Shown: one piece after another, positions 17,600 through 26,581 of the stretch | Layout: every line of letters starts with the position of its first letter | Numbering within the stretch: the first letter of the stretch is position 1 | Source of the DNA: Actinomadura rifamycini DSM 43936 | Lineage (GTDB): Bacteria > Actinomycetota > Actinomycetes > Streptosporangiales > Streptosporangiaceae | Length of the DNA: 64,000 nucleotides | NCBI RefSeq assembly: GCF_000425065.1 | Contig: NZ_AULB01000021.1 | Coordinates: 1 to 64,000 of the forward strand | Direction of reading: 5' to 3' | Notes under the pieces: generated by a model | Databases searched by the model: none | The model's input: the letters and a program-made list of their open reading frames with translations, nothing else | Told to the model about the DNA's origin: nothing | Made by a program: the position numbers and the translations under genes

Positions 17600-18912
17600 G
17601 AGGCGGGGGCCGATCTGCGGGCGTCGTCGCCCGCCTTGGCGACGACGACGGACGCGGCGTCCGTGAACGCCGTACCGCGGATCTGGTGCCACGACAGGGC
17701 GAGCGCCGCCGCGGCCGACAGGCCGAGGGCGCCCGCCAGCGCCACGACCGTCTCCGGGCCGAGCACCTCGGCGACGGCCCCGCCGACCAGGATGCCCAGG
17801 CCCTGGCCCGCCAGGATGCCCGACTGCGCGAGGCCGAACGCCTGGCCGCGTCCGCTCGGCGGCACCGCCGCGACGAACGCCGCGTTGGCCGCGAGCTGGT
17901 ACGCGCTGCCCACGCCCGACAGCGCCCACAGCAGCAGCACCGCCCACAGCGGCGGCTGCAGCCCCGACCCGACGAGCGGCACGCACGCCAGCATCGCCAT
18001 CCACCCCATCGACCGCAGCCGGTTCGCCGGACGGACGAACCGGCTGTACAGGAACGCGCCGACCACCATGCCCGTCGGCATCGCCGACATCAGCAGCCCG
18101 ACCGTCACCGCGCTGTCGTCGAACGTCGCCGCGTACGGGGCGGCGAGCCCCTCCGGGATCGTGTAGAAGGCGCACAGCCACGCGAACGACACCAGGGACC
18201 GCAGGGTCGGGTCCCCGAACACGAGGCGGGCGCCGTCCCGCATGCCGCGCCACAGGCCGAGCGACTGGGCGTCCCGCTCCTTGGGCGCCGGGCGGCGCCG
18301 CAGCCCCCCGACCAGGATCACCGCGGACGCGCCGAACGTCAGCGCGTTCAGGGCGAGCGCCTCCCGGGCGCCGACCGCCGCGACGACCGCCCCGCCCGCC
18401 AGGAACCCCAGCATCTGCGTGACCTGGTGGGTGATGTTGTTGATCGCCGTCCCGGCGACGAACCGGTCGCCCTCCAGGACGTCCGGGAGCACCGCCGCGC
18501 GCGCCGCCGTGAACGGCGTCCCCAGCAGCACCGTGAGGAACACCAGGACGCACAGCGCCCCCAACGGCAGCGCCAGCACGGCCATCACCGCGACCAGCAC
18601 CGCCCGGACGACGTCGCAGACGATCATCACGGTGCGGCGGGGGAACACGTCGGCGAGGCCCGACAGCAGGGGGCCGCCGACGATCGGCGGCAGGTACGTC
18701 AGCGCGTAGGTGGCGGCGGTGAGCAGGGCGTTGCCGGTGCGCTCGTACACCAGGACGGCCAGCGCCACCTGCGCGAGCTGGTCGCCGATGAACGACAGCG
18801 CCTGCGCCAGCCAGAGGGCGCGGAACTCCCGCACCGCGAACACCTCGCGGTAGGTCGCCTGCGCCTCCGGCGGGCGCCGGTGCCTGCCGGTCCGTCTCTG
18901 CCTACCCGCCAC
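17596..18912 (-). CDS. MFS transporter (EntS-like exporter family)
   Basis: The 438-residue protein has about twelve hydrophobic segments and the usual MFS loop between TM2 and TM3 (SGLADVFPRRTVMI, a G-x3-D-x3-R-R form). The overall pattern, with FRALWLAQALSFIGDQLAQVALAVLV at the N-terminus by its landmarks FRALWLAQ and GDQ, resembles MFS_3-type exporters related to enterobactin exporter EntS and macrolide exporters. The substrate cannot be inferred. The start codon is GTG at 18910-18912. The gene converges on the PspC gene, and the two stop codons share a CTAG palindrome, leaving no room for an intergenic terminator. Confidence 0.88.
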   Translation of the reverse strand: MAGRQRRTGRHRRPPEAQATYREVFAVREFRALWLAQALSFIGDQLAQVALAVLVYERTGNALLTAATYALTYLPPIVGGPLLSGLADVFPRRTVMIVCDVVRAVLVAVMAVLALPLGALCVLVFLTVLLGTPFTAARAAVLPDVLEGDRFVAGTAINNITHQVTQMLGFLAGGAVVAAVGAREALALNALTFGASAVILVGGLRRRPAPKERDAQSLGLWRGMRDGARLVFGDPTLRSLVSFAWLCAFYTIPEGLAAPYAATFDDSAVTVGLLMSAMPTGMVVGAFLYSRFVRPANRLRSMGWMAMLACVPLVGSGLQPPLWAVLLLWALSGVGSAYQLAANAAFVAAVPPSGRGQAFGLAQSGILAGQGLGILVGGAVAEVLGPETVVALAGALGLSAAAALALSWHQIRGTAFTDAASVVVAKAGDDARRSAPAS

Positions 18913-19018
18913 GCGCGCTCCAGGTCGGGCCGCCCCGGGTTGGGCGACACTCCTATTAACTCACGCTGCGTGGCAGTTATGTGACCTACAGTGCCCGATT
19001 GCCGTGACTTATTCGCGA

Positions 19019-19369
19019 TCAGTAGCCCAGCTCGTGCAGTCTGTCATCGTCGATTCCGAAATGGTGGGCGATCTCATGGACCACGGTGATCCGCACTTCG
19101 TCCACCACGTCCTCCTCCGTCTCGCAGATCCGGAGGATCTCCCGACGGTAGATCGATATGTGATCGGGCAGGACACCGCCGTACCAGTCACCGCGTTCGG
19201 TTAGGGGTACGCCTTGGTAAAGACCGAGCAGGCCGTCCTCGGGCGCGTCATCCTCGACCACGATGACGACGTTGCGCATGTGGGCGGTCAGCTCGGGCGG
19301 GATGCTGTCGAGGGCCTCGCCCACCAGGTCCTCGAACGCCTCGCGCGTCAACTCGATCACACCGGCCAT
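19019..19369 (-). CDS. Minimal zincin metallopeptidase family protein
   Basis: The 116-residue protein carries HEIAHHFGI near the C-terminus (HExxH plus a following His), the zinc motif of the small Zincin_1-type proteins common in actinobacteria. The third ligand is probably in the terminal DDDRLHELGY. It lacks a signal peptide and is presumably cytoplasmic. A true substrate is not known for the family. The start ATG at 19369 is divergent from the metallophosphoesterase gene with only 23 bases between the start codons, so the promoters must overlap the coding regions. Confidence 0.85.
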   Translation of the reverse strand: MAGVIELTREAFEDLVGEALDSIPPELTAHMRNVVIVVEDDAPEDGLLGLYQGVPLTERGDWYGGVLPDHISIYRREILRICETEEDVVDEVRITVVHEIAHHFGIDDDRLHELGY

Positions 19370-19392
19370 TCTGCTCGACAGGAAGGGGACCC

Positions 19393-21105
19393 GTGCCCAA
19401 GGTCCGCGCCTCGATGGCCCAGACCCGTTCCCGGCTCGGCACCGGCCTGCGCCGCCTCGGCGGCTCCCCCGCCGCCCGCCGCGCCCGCACCGCCCCCGCC
19501 CCCGCCGCCCGCCGCACCGCCGCGGGCGCCCGACGCACCGGCCGCGTGCTGCGCAGCCGCCCGTCCCGCGTCGTGTACGTCGTCCTCGCCGGCCTCGCCG
19601 CCGGCTACGTCGGCCTCCTCCTCGGCGGCCGCGTCGTCACCCCCGTCGGCCCCACCAACGTGCAGCTCAGCCTCCAGCCGTCCCTGCACGGCGGGACGGC
19701 CCTCGAACTGCCGCCCATCGGGGCGCTGCGCCTCGACACCCACTGGGGGCCGCTCGCGCTCGAGGCCAAGCTCACCGAGGTCCGCCCCGACGAGGCGCAG
19801 CGGCTCATCGAGGACGACGTCGAACTCGCCCGGGTCACCGACAGCATCGCCGGCGAACTCCGCGACGGCGTCAAGGACCTCCTCGTCCGCGCCGCCGCCC
19901 TCGCCCTCGCCGCGAGCTTCCTCGCCACGCTCGTCCTGTTCCGGTCGTGGCGGCGGGCCCTGCTCGGCATGGGCTCCGCGGCCGCCGGCGTCGCCGCCGT
20001 CCTCGTCCTGACGTGGACGACGTTCAACCCGCGCGCCATCAGCGAGCCCCGCTACACCGGCCTGCTCGCGAACGCGCCCCAGGTCGTCGGCGACGCGCAG
20101 AACCTCGTCGACCGGTTCTCCGCGTACCGCGAGCAGCTCGCCAAACTCGTCGGCAACGTCTCCGAGCTGTACGCGACGACCTCCACCCTGCCCGTGTACG
20201 AGCCCGACCCGTCCACGATCCGGGTCCTGCACGTGTCCGACGTCCACCTCAACCCGGCCGCCTGGAGCGTGATCGACTCCGTCGCGACGCAGTTCCAGGT
20301 CAAGTTCATCATCGACAGCGGCGACATGATGGACCACGGCAGCGAGGCCGAGAACGAGTTCGCGAACTCCATCGAGGACCTCGACGTCCCCTACGTCTAC
20401 GTCCGCGGCAACCACGACTCCGAGGGGACCGCCGAAGCCGTCGCCGAGCAGGACAACGCGATCGTCCTCGACGACGAGACCCGCGAGATCGAGGGCCTGC
20501 GCGTCTACGGCGTCGGCGACCCCCGCTTCACCCCCGACAAGTCCACCCGCGACGACGGCGTCGGCGCCGAGCAGCTCTACGCGCAGGGCGCCGTCCTCGC
20601 CGAGAACCTGCGCGAGACCCGCGCCAACCCCGACATCGCCGTCGTCCACGACCCCACCGAGGGCAAGGCGTTCTCCGGGCTGACCCCGCTCGTCCTGTCC
20701 GGCCACACCCACACGCGCAAGACCGAACTCCTGCCGACCGGCACCCGCCTGTTCGTCCAGGGCTCCACCGGCGCCGCCGGCCTGCGCGGCCTCGAGCACG
20801 AGGAGCCGACGCCGTTCGAACTGTCCGTCCTGTACTTCAACCGCTCCAGCAAGCGCCTGCAGGGCTGGGACGACCTGCGCCTCGGCGGCCTCGGCCTCAC
20901 CTCGGCCCACATCGAGCGCCAGCTCGAACCCGAACCCGACCGCGCGATCTCGCCGCGCCCGCCCGCGATCGCGCCGCCGTCCTCCCCGACCTCCCCGTTC
21001 CCGTCCGAGTGGCCGTCCGACTGGCCGTCCCGCACCCCGTCCCCGCCGCCCTCGCCGACCCCGTTCGGCGCCTCCCCCCGCGCGTCCGCGTCGGAAGGGG
21101 GATAA
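19393..21105 (+). CDS. Membrane-anchored metallophosphoesterase
   Basis: The 570-residue protein begins with a 57-residue Arg/Ala/Pro-rich stretch and has membrane segments at about 59-80, 160-180 and 190-208. A calcineurin-like phosphoesterase domain follows (about 270-480) with DVHLN, GDMMDHG, RGNHDS, a histidine in VVHDP and SGHTHTRK, the complete dimetal ligand set. The C-terminal 70 residues are Pro/Ser-rich and probably disordered. The GTG start at 19393 is preceded by AGGAAGGGG (19380-19388). The catalytic domain likely faces the outside or sits at the membrane surface. Substrate (nucleotide, phospholipid or phosphoprotein) is undetermined. Confidence 0.88.
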   Translation: MPKVRASMAQTRSRLGTGLRRLGGSPAARRARTAPAPAARRTAAGARRTGRVLRSRPSRVVYVVLAGLAAGYVGLLLGGRVVTPVGPTNVQLSLQPSLHGGTALELPPIGALRLDTHWGPLALEAKLTEVRPDEAQRLIEDDVELARVTDSIAGELRDGVKDLLVRAAALALAASFLATLVLFRSWRRALLGMGSAAAGVAAVLVLTWTTFNPRAISEPRYTGLLANAPQVVGDAQNLVDRFSAYREQLAKLVGNVSELYATTSTLPVYEPDPSTIRVLHVSDVHLNPAAWSVIDSVATQFQVKFIIDSGDMMDHGSEAENEFANSIEDLDVPYVYVRGNHDSEGTAEAVAEQDNAIVLDDETREIEGLRVYGVGDPRFTPDKSTRDDGVGAEQLYAQGAVLAENLRETRANPDIAVVHDPTEGKAFSGLTPLVLSGHTHTRKTELLPTGTRLFVQGSTGAAGLRGLEHEEPTPFELSVLYFNRSSKRLQGWDDLRLGGLGLTSAHIERQLEPEPDRAISPRPPAIAPPSSPTSPFPSEWPSDWPSRTPSPPPSPTPFGASPRASASEGG

Positions 21106-21176
21106 CCGTTTGTGCGGGCGCCCACGTTGTCCCCTACACTTGTCACGGTCGAGTGGCGTGCACGCCACGGCACCGG

Positions 21177-21252
21177 GCCCCCTTCGTCTAGCGGCCTAGG
21201 ACGCCGCCCTTTCAAGGCGGTAGCGCCGGTTCGAATCCGGTAGGGGGTACCA
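21177..21252 (+). tRNA. tRNA-Glu (TTC anticodon)
   Basis: The cloverleaf is complete: acceptor GCCCCCT (21177-21183) pairs with AGGGGGT (21242-21248) with a G-U closing pair. The anticodon stem CCGCC/GGCGG encloses loop CTTTCAA, anticodon TTC; the T-loop is TTCGAAT. Discriminator A (21249) is followed by an encoded CCA (21250-21252). A TACACT box at 21135-21140 is a plausible -10, with TTGTGC at 21110-21115 as a poor -35 (19-base spacer). Confidence 0.97.
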
Positions 21253-21346
21253 CACACCTGGCTGCGGGCCGGGGAGCTCTCCTTCGCCGCTCAGGCTCAC
21301 CTGCTGGTTGCAGCGGCGCCTTCCGTCCCTCTGGCCGCACGCATGC

Positions 21347-21387
21347 GCCCCGCCGGGGTCCTGCGGGCTGGAGGACTCCGGCGGGGC
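21347..21387. terminator. Long GC-rich hairpin downstream of tRNA-Glu
   Basis: GCCCCGCCGG (21347-21356) pairs perfectly with CCGGCGGGGC (21378-21387), and five more pairs (one G-T) extend the stem inward to an 11-base loop. It lies about 95 bases past the tRNA in a 287-base gene-free stretch (21253-21539) and no T-run follows. It is probably a terminator or processing structure for the tRNA transcript. I see no other gene or attachment-site duplication in this stretch. Confidence 0.45.
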
Positions 21388-21539
21388 TCGGTTATGCGGA
21401 ACTTCGCGCTCCGAACGGCACGGCGATTGGGGATGTCGCCGACCGCCCGTCCAGTCTCCCCGGACGGGTCACGCCGGCCAAGGGAGCATTGATCGGAATG
21501 CGCGGCGGATTGATCGGCGGCGCCGGATCAATCCGCCCG

Positions 21540-22454
21540 TCACCCCGCGCTCGCGCGTTTCGCTAGGCCGTCGAGGTAGCGCGTGAGGGAGTGCTCGAAC
21601 AGGTCGTCCAGATCGTCCGCGACCACGATCTCCTCCACGGCCGAGAGGTAGGGGAAGCACCCGGACCGGAAGTGCCGCCGCGCCTCGACCTCCATCGCCG
21701 CCCACCAGTCGGTCGTGCGCATGCGCGTCTCGTGCGCCATGCGCAGCTCGTCCGCCGCGGTCAGGGCGAGGCCGCGCACGAGCGCGGGGAGGGCGACGGC
21801 GGCCCGCCACCGCTCGGCCCCCGCCAGCCCGAGCCGCGCGAGCGCCCGGAGGGTGCGTTCGCTGTGCTCCATCGCCTCGGGCACGTACGGCGGCCTCATC
21901 GGCGACAGGAACCCGGCCAGCCACGGGTGGCGGCGGTAGAGGCGCCACTGCAGCCGGTAGACCTCCTCCAGCTGCGCGCGCCACCCCTCGGGCGCGACGT
22001 TGGCCAGCGGTTCGGTGCGGAACACCGCGCGGATCATCAGCAGTTCGAGCTCGTCCCGGCCCGCGACGTGGTGGTACAGGGACATCGGCGTCACGCCGAG
22101 CCTGCCCGCGAGGCCGCGCATGGAGACCGCGTCCGTCCCCTCCCGGTCGGCGAGCGCGACGGCGGCCGCGACGATCCTCGCCCGCGTCAGGTCGCGCGGC
22201 GCGAGCCGCGGAGCGGGCGGCGGGCGCCGCTCGGCGGCCCTGACCACGCTGCCCGAACCGGGCGTCGTGACGATCAGCCCCTCCTCGCGCAGCCGGGCGA
22301 GCGCGCGGCTCGCGGTCGCCATCGCGACGCCGAAGTCGCGCACGATCCGGCGGGTCGAGGGCACGCGGTCGCCGGGGCGCAGCTCGCCGTCGGCGATCCG
22401 CCGGCGCAGCTCGTCCGCGACACGCCGCGCCGGTCGTCCGTCCTCCGCGTCCAT
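21540..22454 (-). CDS. GntR-TetR chimeric transcriptional regulator
   Basis: The 304-residue protein has two DNA-binding modules. Residues about 5-70 are a GntR winged helix (RVADELRRRIADGELRPG, then VPSTRRIVRDFGVAMATASRAL, quoted by their landmarks LRPGDRVPSTR and ATASRALARLREEG). Residues about 83-130 are a TetR helix-turn-helix (ARIVAAAVALADREGTDAVS and LGVTPMSLYHHVAGRDEL). A TetR_C-like ligand domain fills the rest. The start at 22454 (MDAEDGRPARRV) fits the GntR N-terminus. It is divergent from the amidohydrolase gene, and a palindrome lies 11 bases from its own start, suggesting autoregulation and control of that gene. The ligand is unknown. Confidence 0.88.
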   Translation of the reverse strand: MDAEDGRPARRVADELRRRIADGELRPGDRVPSTRRIVRDFGVAMATASRALARLREEGLIVTTPGSGSVVRAAERRPPPAPRLAPRDLTRARIVAAAVALADREGTDAVSMRGLAGRLGVTPMSLYHHVAGRDELELLMIRAVFRTEPLANVAPEGWRAQLEEVYRLQWRLYRRHPWLAGFLSPMRPPYVPEAMEHSERTLRALARLGLAGAERWRAAVALPALVRGLALTAADELRMAHETRMRTTDWWAAMEVEARRHFRSGCFPYLSAVEEIVVADDLDDLFEHSLTRYLDGLAKRASAG

Positions 22455-22464
22455 GCCGCAGACT

Positions 22465-22474
22465 GTACTAGTAC
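22465..22474. promoter_or_regulatory. Palindromic operator candidate GTACTAGTAC
   Basis: A perfect 10-bp palindrome, GTACTAGTAC, sits between the GntR-TetR regulator and the amidohydrolase. GntR-family operators are typically short palindromes with GT/AC ends. A further GTGTAC (22581-22586) abuts the amidohydrolase start. Confidence 0.5.
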
Positions 22475-22588
22475 GGTCGGCGGCGCGGTGTAGGCACAGG
22501 GCGCCTTTTCCTGCCATGCGGGCAGTACGGCTGGGGAAGTGTACTCGCGTGACGGGCTCGCGGTTCAGCTCGTCCATACGGTGTACAA

Positions 22589-24001
22589 ATGAGCTTCGAC
22601 GACAGAGCCCTGGCGCTCACCGATGTCACCGTGATCGACGTCACCGGCGGACCGTCCCTGCCCGGCCGGACCGTCCTCGTGGCGAACCGGACGATCACGA
22701 CGGTCGGTCCCGCGTCCGAGGTCGCGATCCCGCCCGGCGCCCGCGTCCACCACCTCCCCGGGCGGTACGTGATGCCGGGCCTGACCGACATGCATGTGCA
22801 CAGCGACACCGACGCGTCCCTCGAACGGCTGTTCCCCGCGCTCTACATCGCCGGCGGGGTGACGACGGTCCGCGAGATGTGGGGGAAGCCGCAGCTGCAC
22901 GAGTGGCGGAGACGGACGGCCGCCGGAAAGATGATCGGGCCGCGTTCGGTCATCGCAAGCCCGATCGTCGACGGCGCGCCGACCCTGTGGCAGGACATCC
23001 CCGTCGACTCGCCGATCGCCGCGGTCACCACCGGGCCGGACGCCAGGCGCGCGGTGGGCGAGGCGAAGGACGGCGGCGCGGACTTCGTCAAGGTGTACTC
23101 CCGGTTGGAGCGGGAGCCGTACTTCGCGCTGCTCGACGAGGCGGCCCGGCTCGACATGCCCGTGGTCGGGCACCGCTCCGACCGGGTGCCGTTCGGCGAG
23201 CAGATCGGCGCGGGCCAGCGCTCGTTCGAGCACGTCCACGGGCTGTGGCCGGCGACCTCCGCCGACGCGGACCGGCTGGAGGCCGCGATGGCGCGGATCT
23301 CCACGCGGGACGGGTCCCACTACGCCGACTGGTTCAGGCAGGTCACCGACGTGGAGTGGGAGTCGCTGAACCGCTACAGCCGCGCATCGGCCGCGTCGCT
23401 GTTCGAGCGCATGGCCGCCGCCGACGTCGCCTACTGCCCGACGCTCGTCATGCACGCGACGATCGAGCTGGCGGAGTGGATCCGCCTGGACGACGAGCGG
23501 TTCGCGTACATGCCCCCGGACACGCGGGACATGTGGGCGTTCGTCCGGGACGAGATCTTCCACGGCGGGGGGCGCAGCACCGAGGAGGCCGCGAGGCGGC
23601 GCACGATGTTCGACCACCGGCGGGCGGCGGTCGCCGCGATGGAGGAGGCGGGCGTGCGGCTGCTCGCCGGCACCGACACCGGAGGCCCCGGCCTGTTCCC
23701 CGGCTTCGCGCTGCACGAGGAGCTCGAGTTCCTCGCGAGCGCCGGGCTGACGCGGCTGCGCGCCCTCCAGGCGGCGACGATCGAGCCCGCCCGGTTCCTC
23801 GGCCGCGAGCGGACCTCCGGGTCGGTCGAGCCGGGCCGGCTGGCCGACCTGCTGGTCCTGGACGCGGACCCGCTGGCGGACATCCGGAACACGCGGCGCA
23901 TCCACGCGGTCGTCGCCGACGGCCGCTACATCGGCCCGGACGAGCGCCGCCGCCTCTTCGACGACGCGGCCGCGGACGTGAAGGAGGCGCAGGGCGCGTG
24001 A
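22589..24001 (+). CDS. Amidohydrolase family protein (imidazolonepropionase-like)
   Basis: The 470-residue metal-dependent hydrolase has an N-terminal beta-sandwich, then VMPGLTDMHVH (the first two metal-binding histidines, about residue 68-70), FVKVYSR (the lysine position), VVGHRSD and FEHVHG (two further histidines), LLAGTDTGGPGLFPG (the catalytic aspartate) and a C-terminal sandwich ending LADLLVLDADPLADI. This is the arrangement of imidazolonepropionase/prolidase-like amidohydrolases. Substrates in the family range from dipeptides to lactams. It overlaps the downstream GNAT gene by GTGA. No clear Shine-Dalgarno precedes the ATG at 22589; GGTG lies five bases upstream. Confidence 0.88.
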   Translation: MSFDDRALALTDVTVIDVTGGPSLPGRTVLVANRTITTVGPASEVAIPPGARVHHLPGRYVMPGLTDMHVHSDTDASLERLFPALYIAGGVTTVREMWGKPQLHEWRRRTAAGKMIGPRSVIASPIVDGAPTLWQDIPVDSPIAAVTTGPDARRAVGEAKDGGADFVKVYSRLEREPYFALLDEAARLDMPVVGHRSDRVPFGEQIGAGQRSFEHVHGLWPATSADADRLEAAMARISTRDGSHYADWFRQVTDVEWESLNRYSRASAASLFERMAAADVAYCPTLVMHATIELAEWIRLDDERFAYMPPDTRDMWAFVRDEIFHGGGRSTEEAARRRTMFDHRRAAVAAMEEAGVRLLAGTDTGGPGLFPGFALHEELEFLASAGLTRLRALQAATIEPARFLGRERTSGSVEPGRLADLLVLDADPLADIRNTRRIHAVVADGRYIGPDERRRLFDDAAADVKEAQGA

Positions 24002-24552
24002 CGAACGACGCTTCGCCGCGGACCGACCGCGCCGTCCGCGTGCTCCTGGCCGCGTTCCGCGACGACGACGTCATGACGTGGCTCACGACCGACGTCTCGG
24101 CCCGGCTGTTCGAGTTCGTGGTGACCGAGTCGGCCGCGGCCGGGGGCCTCGACGTCCTGGACGACACCGCGGTCGCGGTCTGGTTCCCCTCCCCCGCACC
24201 GGACGCCGAGGAGCCGCCGCCGGGGCTGCCGGACAGGCTCCGGGCGTTCCTGGAGACCACGGCCGCGCGCCATCCGGTGGACCGCCCGCACTCCTACCTG
24301 CAGTTCCTCGGCGTGCACCCGGCCCACCAGGGCCGCGGCACCGGCTCCGCACTGCTCGCCCGCGGCCTCGCGCGTGCCGACGCCGCGGGCCTGCCCGCGT
24401 ACCTGGAGGCGACGTCGCCGCAGAACCGCGGCCTGTACGAACGCCACGGTTTCGCGCCGTTCGGCGCCCCGATCGTCCTGCCCGACGGCCCCGCCATCTG
24501 GCCGATGTGGCGAGAGCCCCTGGCCCCGCCCTCGAACCCGGCGAACGAATGA
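23998..24552 (+). CDS. GNAT family N-acetyltransferase
   Basis: The 184-residue protein carries the acetyl-CoA loop in HPAHQGRGTGSALL (the Q/R-x-x-G-x-G/A motif, here QGRGTG) after the FLGV beta-strand, and the terminal YLEATSPQNRGLYERHGF block typical of the family. The GTG start (23998-24000) overlaps the amidohydrolase stop, so the two are translationally coupled. It may acetylate a product or substrate of that hydrolase, or give resistance to an amine compound. It converges on the EcsC-like gene. Confidence 0.9.
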   Translation: MTNDASPRTDRAVRVLLAAFRDDDVMTWLTTDVSARLFEFVVTESAAAGGLDVLDDTAVAVWFPSPAPDAEEPPPGLPDRLRAFLETTAARHPVDRPHSYLQFLGVHPAHQGRGTGSALLARGLARADAAGLPAYLEATSPQNRGLYERHGFAPFGAPIVLPDGPAIWPMWREPLAPPSNPANE

Positions 24553-24565
24553 CTCGACGCCTTGC

Positions 24566-24600
24566 GGCTCCGAGGGTCAGCCCTGCGGGCTCTCGGAGCC
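24566..24600. terminator. Convergent terminator hairpin inside the 3' end of the EcsC-like gene
   Basis: GGCTCCGAG (24566-24574) pairs with CTCGGAGCC (24592-24600), and inside it AGCCC (24579-24583) pairs with GGGCT (24587-24591). The structure spans the 24-base gap and the last codons of the minus-strand gene. Confidence 0.6.
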
Positions 24601-25305
24601 CGACGTTGCGTCGGGCATCGGCAACGGCCATGACTCCGGAGCCGGGCCGAAGGCGCGACGGCTGGACCTGACGGTCAGAGAGCCGATGGCGGCGTTGGCT
24701 CCGCCACCGATCACGGCGCCGATACCGAACGGCGCCACCCGACCGAGAACGATGATCCCCTGCTTGGTCCCGTACTTCGTGATGAAGTTCTTGCCCAAGA
24801 TCTTGTTGATCTGACGCAGTGTCTCGACGGGCACCTTGGCGACGATCTGACGTCCCCAGTGCTGCCCCGTACGCTCGGCGACCTTGGAGATGGTGGCGGA
24901 GCCGGACCCGCCGAGCATGATGCCCATCACGATCGTCCGGCGGCGCTCGATCTCGTCGATGGGGACTCCGTGGACTTCGGCGACCGAGAGCGCGAACAGC
25001 GCGCTCAGCTCGAGGGACGAGAAGGTCTCGCCCGCCGTCAGCGCCAGCGCGACACCCGTGCCGACGCCGGGCGCGGCCGCGGTGCCTCCGACCGCGGCAC
25101 CCGTGCCGGTCAAGGCGCTGACGTACATGCGCTCCAGAGACCGGATCACCTGTGCCGGCGTCGCCTCCGGGTTCCGCTGGCGAGCCCGGGCGATGTTCTT
25201 GCGCACCAGGGCGCTCTGGGCGTCGATCGCCTTGTCGAGGAGGTCGAGGACCCGCTGCCCTTGTCCGCCTGACGCCGGAACCGGGTCGAGGGCGTCTGCG
25301 GTCAT
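24577..25305 (-). CDS. EcsC-family-like protein
   Basis: The 242-residue protein has a helical N-terminus (LVRKNIARARQRNPEATPAQVI), then two Gly/Ala-rich hydrophobic stretches (GTGAAVGGTAAAPGVGTGVALAL and APFGIGAVIGGGANAAIG, quoted in parts) around a central EVHGVPIDEIERRR segment. Small actinobacterial EcsC-like proteins show this pattern; their function is not established. The start at 25305 is chosen because GGAG lies eight bases upstream on the minus strand, whereas the upstream GTG at 25329 has no such site. It is probably membrane associated. Confidence 0.65.
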   Translation of the reverse strand: MTADALDPVPASGGQGQRVLDLLDKAIDAQSALVRKNIARARQRNPEATPAQVIRSLERMYVSALTGTGAAVGGTAAAPGVGTGVALALTAGETFSSLELSALFALSVAEVHGVPIDEIERRRTIVMGIMLGGSGSATISKVAERTGQHWGRQIVAKVPVETLRQINKILGKNFITKYGTKQGIIVLGRVAPFGIGAVIGGGANAAIGSLTVRSSRRAFGPAPESWPLPMPDATSGSESPQG

Positions 25306-25573
25306 GCCTTGATCTCCTTCGGTCGTCACATCCCGGCCGAGTCTCCCACTCGACCGGCCGCCCGGACCTCGCGGCGAATGGAGGAGGCCACCTCCGGACA
25401 GGAGGTGAACCTCGTCTCCGCACCTCGGCCGAGCCGAGCCCGCTCAGGCGATCTGGAGCCGGCACTGACTTCCACAGCGTCGACCCCCGTCAGCCCGACT
25501 TCGTCGCTCGTTCGTCCCGGACTGCGGGACGTACGCCGAGCCGGGTGCCCGTAGCCGGTGGTCGGGCTGGCCG

Positions 25574-25843
25574 GTGGGGGCGAAGTCAGGCTTGGGGTTC
25601 TCGCTTGGGGAGGGGCTGTCGGCCTTGGGGGTTCGGCTGACCGCAATGCTGTCGGCGCTGGGGGAAGCGGGCCGGCGGGCGGAGCGGGAGCGCAAGGAGG
25701 ACGTCGAGGCCGCGCGCCGGGAACTCGCACCGGTCTTCGAGGCCGTCGTCGCCGCCGGCGGCGGGGACCGGGAGGCGCGCGGCGCCCTTGAGGACATCTG
25801 CCCGCTCCTCAAGGAACTGCGCCCGCCCGGTCTGTCCCTCTGA
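25574..25843 (+). CDS. Small hypothetical protein
   Basis: An 89-residue frame from GTG to TGA, MGAKSGLGFSLGEGLSALG at the start, then an Arg/Glu-rich helix (RRAERERKEDVEAARREL) and a tail LEDICPLLKELRPPG. Codon third positions are G/C-rich from codon 28 onward, less so before, so the true start could be further in. No family is recognised. It converges on the secreted-protein gene 28 bases downstream. The preceding stretch 25306-25573 shows no other coding signal. Confidence 0.45.
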   Translation: MGAKSGLGFSLGEGLSALGVRLTAMLSALGEAGRRAERERKEDVEAARRELAPVFEAVVAAGGGDREARGALEDICPLLKELRPPGLSL

Positions 25844-25871
25844 GCGCGGCACGTGCGGTGGGCACGGTGGG

Positions 25872-26351
25872 TCAGCCGCAGTACCTCCACTGGGTGGTGG
25901 TCGTCCCGATGATCCCGCCGCCGTAGATCGCCTTGATGGAGCCCGTCCACCGGATGCAGGTGCCCGGGGCGTAGCCGCTGACCGCCGCGTAGTGCGCGTA
26001 GCTCCCCTCGTCCGTGAGCGTCGCCTTGCCCTGGCGCTCCAGGACGGCCTCCGTGTAAGTGGCGACGCCGTGCGCCCGTCCGACCCGCAGGGTGACCACG
26101 CAGTTCTCCTGGTACGTGCCGTTCCAGAGCACGTAGACCTCGCCCAGGGGCATGTTGTTGCGGTCGTCCCAGAGGTCTTCTCTGGTGAGGATGCGGTAGT
26201 CGCCGTTCGGCCAGCCGCATCCTTGCTCCGATACGACGGCCTGCCCGATGGTGTGGGCCGACGCGGGCGAGGCCGCGAACGTGAGTGCGGCGAGCACAAG
26301 GCCGAAGGCCGAAGCGATGCGCACGAGCATGCGCCGGTACGTCCGGGTCAT
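25872..26351 (-). CDS. Small secreted protein
   Basis: The 159-residue product has a clear Sec signal peptide (MTRTYRRMLVRIASAFGLVL, then a hydrophobic run) with a likely cleavage after SPASA (about residue 32). The mature part is about 127 residues, with four cysteines (QGCGWP, ENCVV, GTCIRW, WRYCG) that could form two disulfides, and many aromatic residues. On the minus strand GGAGAGG precedes the ATG, supporting the start. No enzymatic motif is visible. Similar-sized secreted proteins of unknown function are common in streptomycetes and relatives. Confidence 0.75.
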   Translation of the reverse strand: MTRTYRRMLVRIASAFGLVLAALTFAASPASAHTIGQAVVSEQGCGWPNGDYRILTREDLWDDRNNMPLGEVYVLWNGTYQENCVVTLRVGRAHGVATYTEAVLERQGKATLTDEGSYAHYAAVSGYAPGTCIRWTGSIKAIYGGGIIGTTTTQWRYCG

Positions 26352-26581
26352 GGCTGTTCCTCTCCGGTGCATCCGGCAGGAGCCGCCCGGCCACCCTTGC
26401 GGCGAGCCGAACCCCCGCCGGCTCGACTCCAGCAGGCTAGGACGCACGCGCGCGCGGCCCTTGATGCTGCGTGCACACGTGCTTGACGCCCCCTCCACAT
26501 CCGGGACGGCGCCCTATCGGCCTGCTCGTGCCCGCCGCCGGGCAGGCCCGGGCGGGCGCCCCGCCCGGGCTCGGCCGCGGG

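Noticed and set aside
21177..21252. tRNA-Glu as an integration site for a mobile element
   Set aside because: I found no repeat of the tRNA 3' end, no integrase and no transposase in the window.
25379..25554. 58-codon frame MEEATSGQEV on the plus strand
   Set aside because: Third codon positions show no G/C preference and there is no suitable ribosome site; treated as intergenic.
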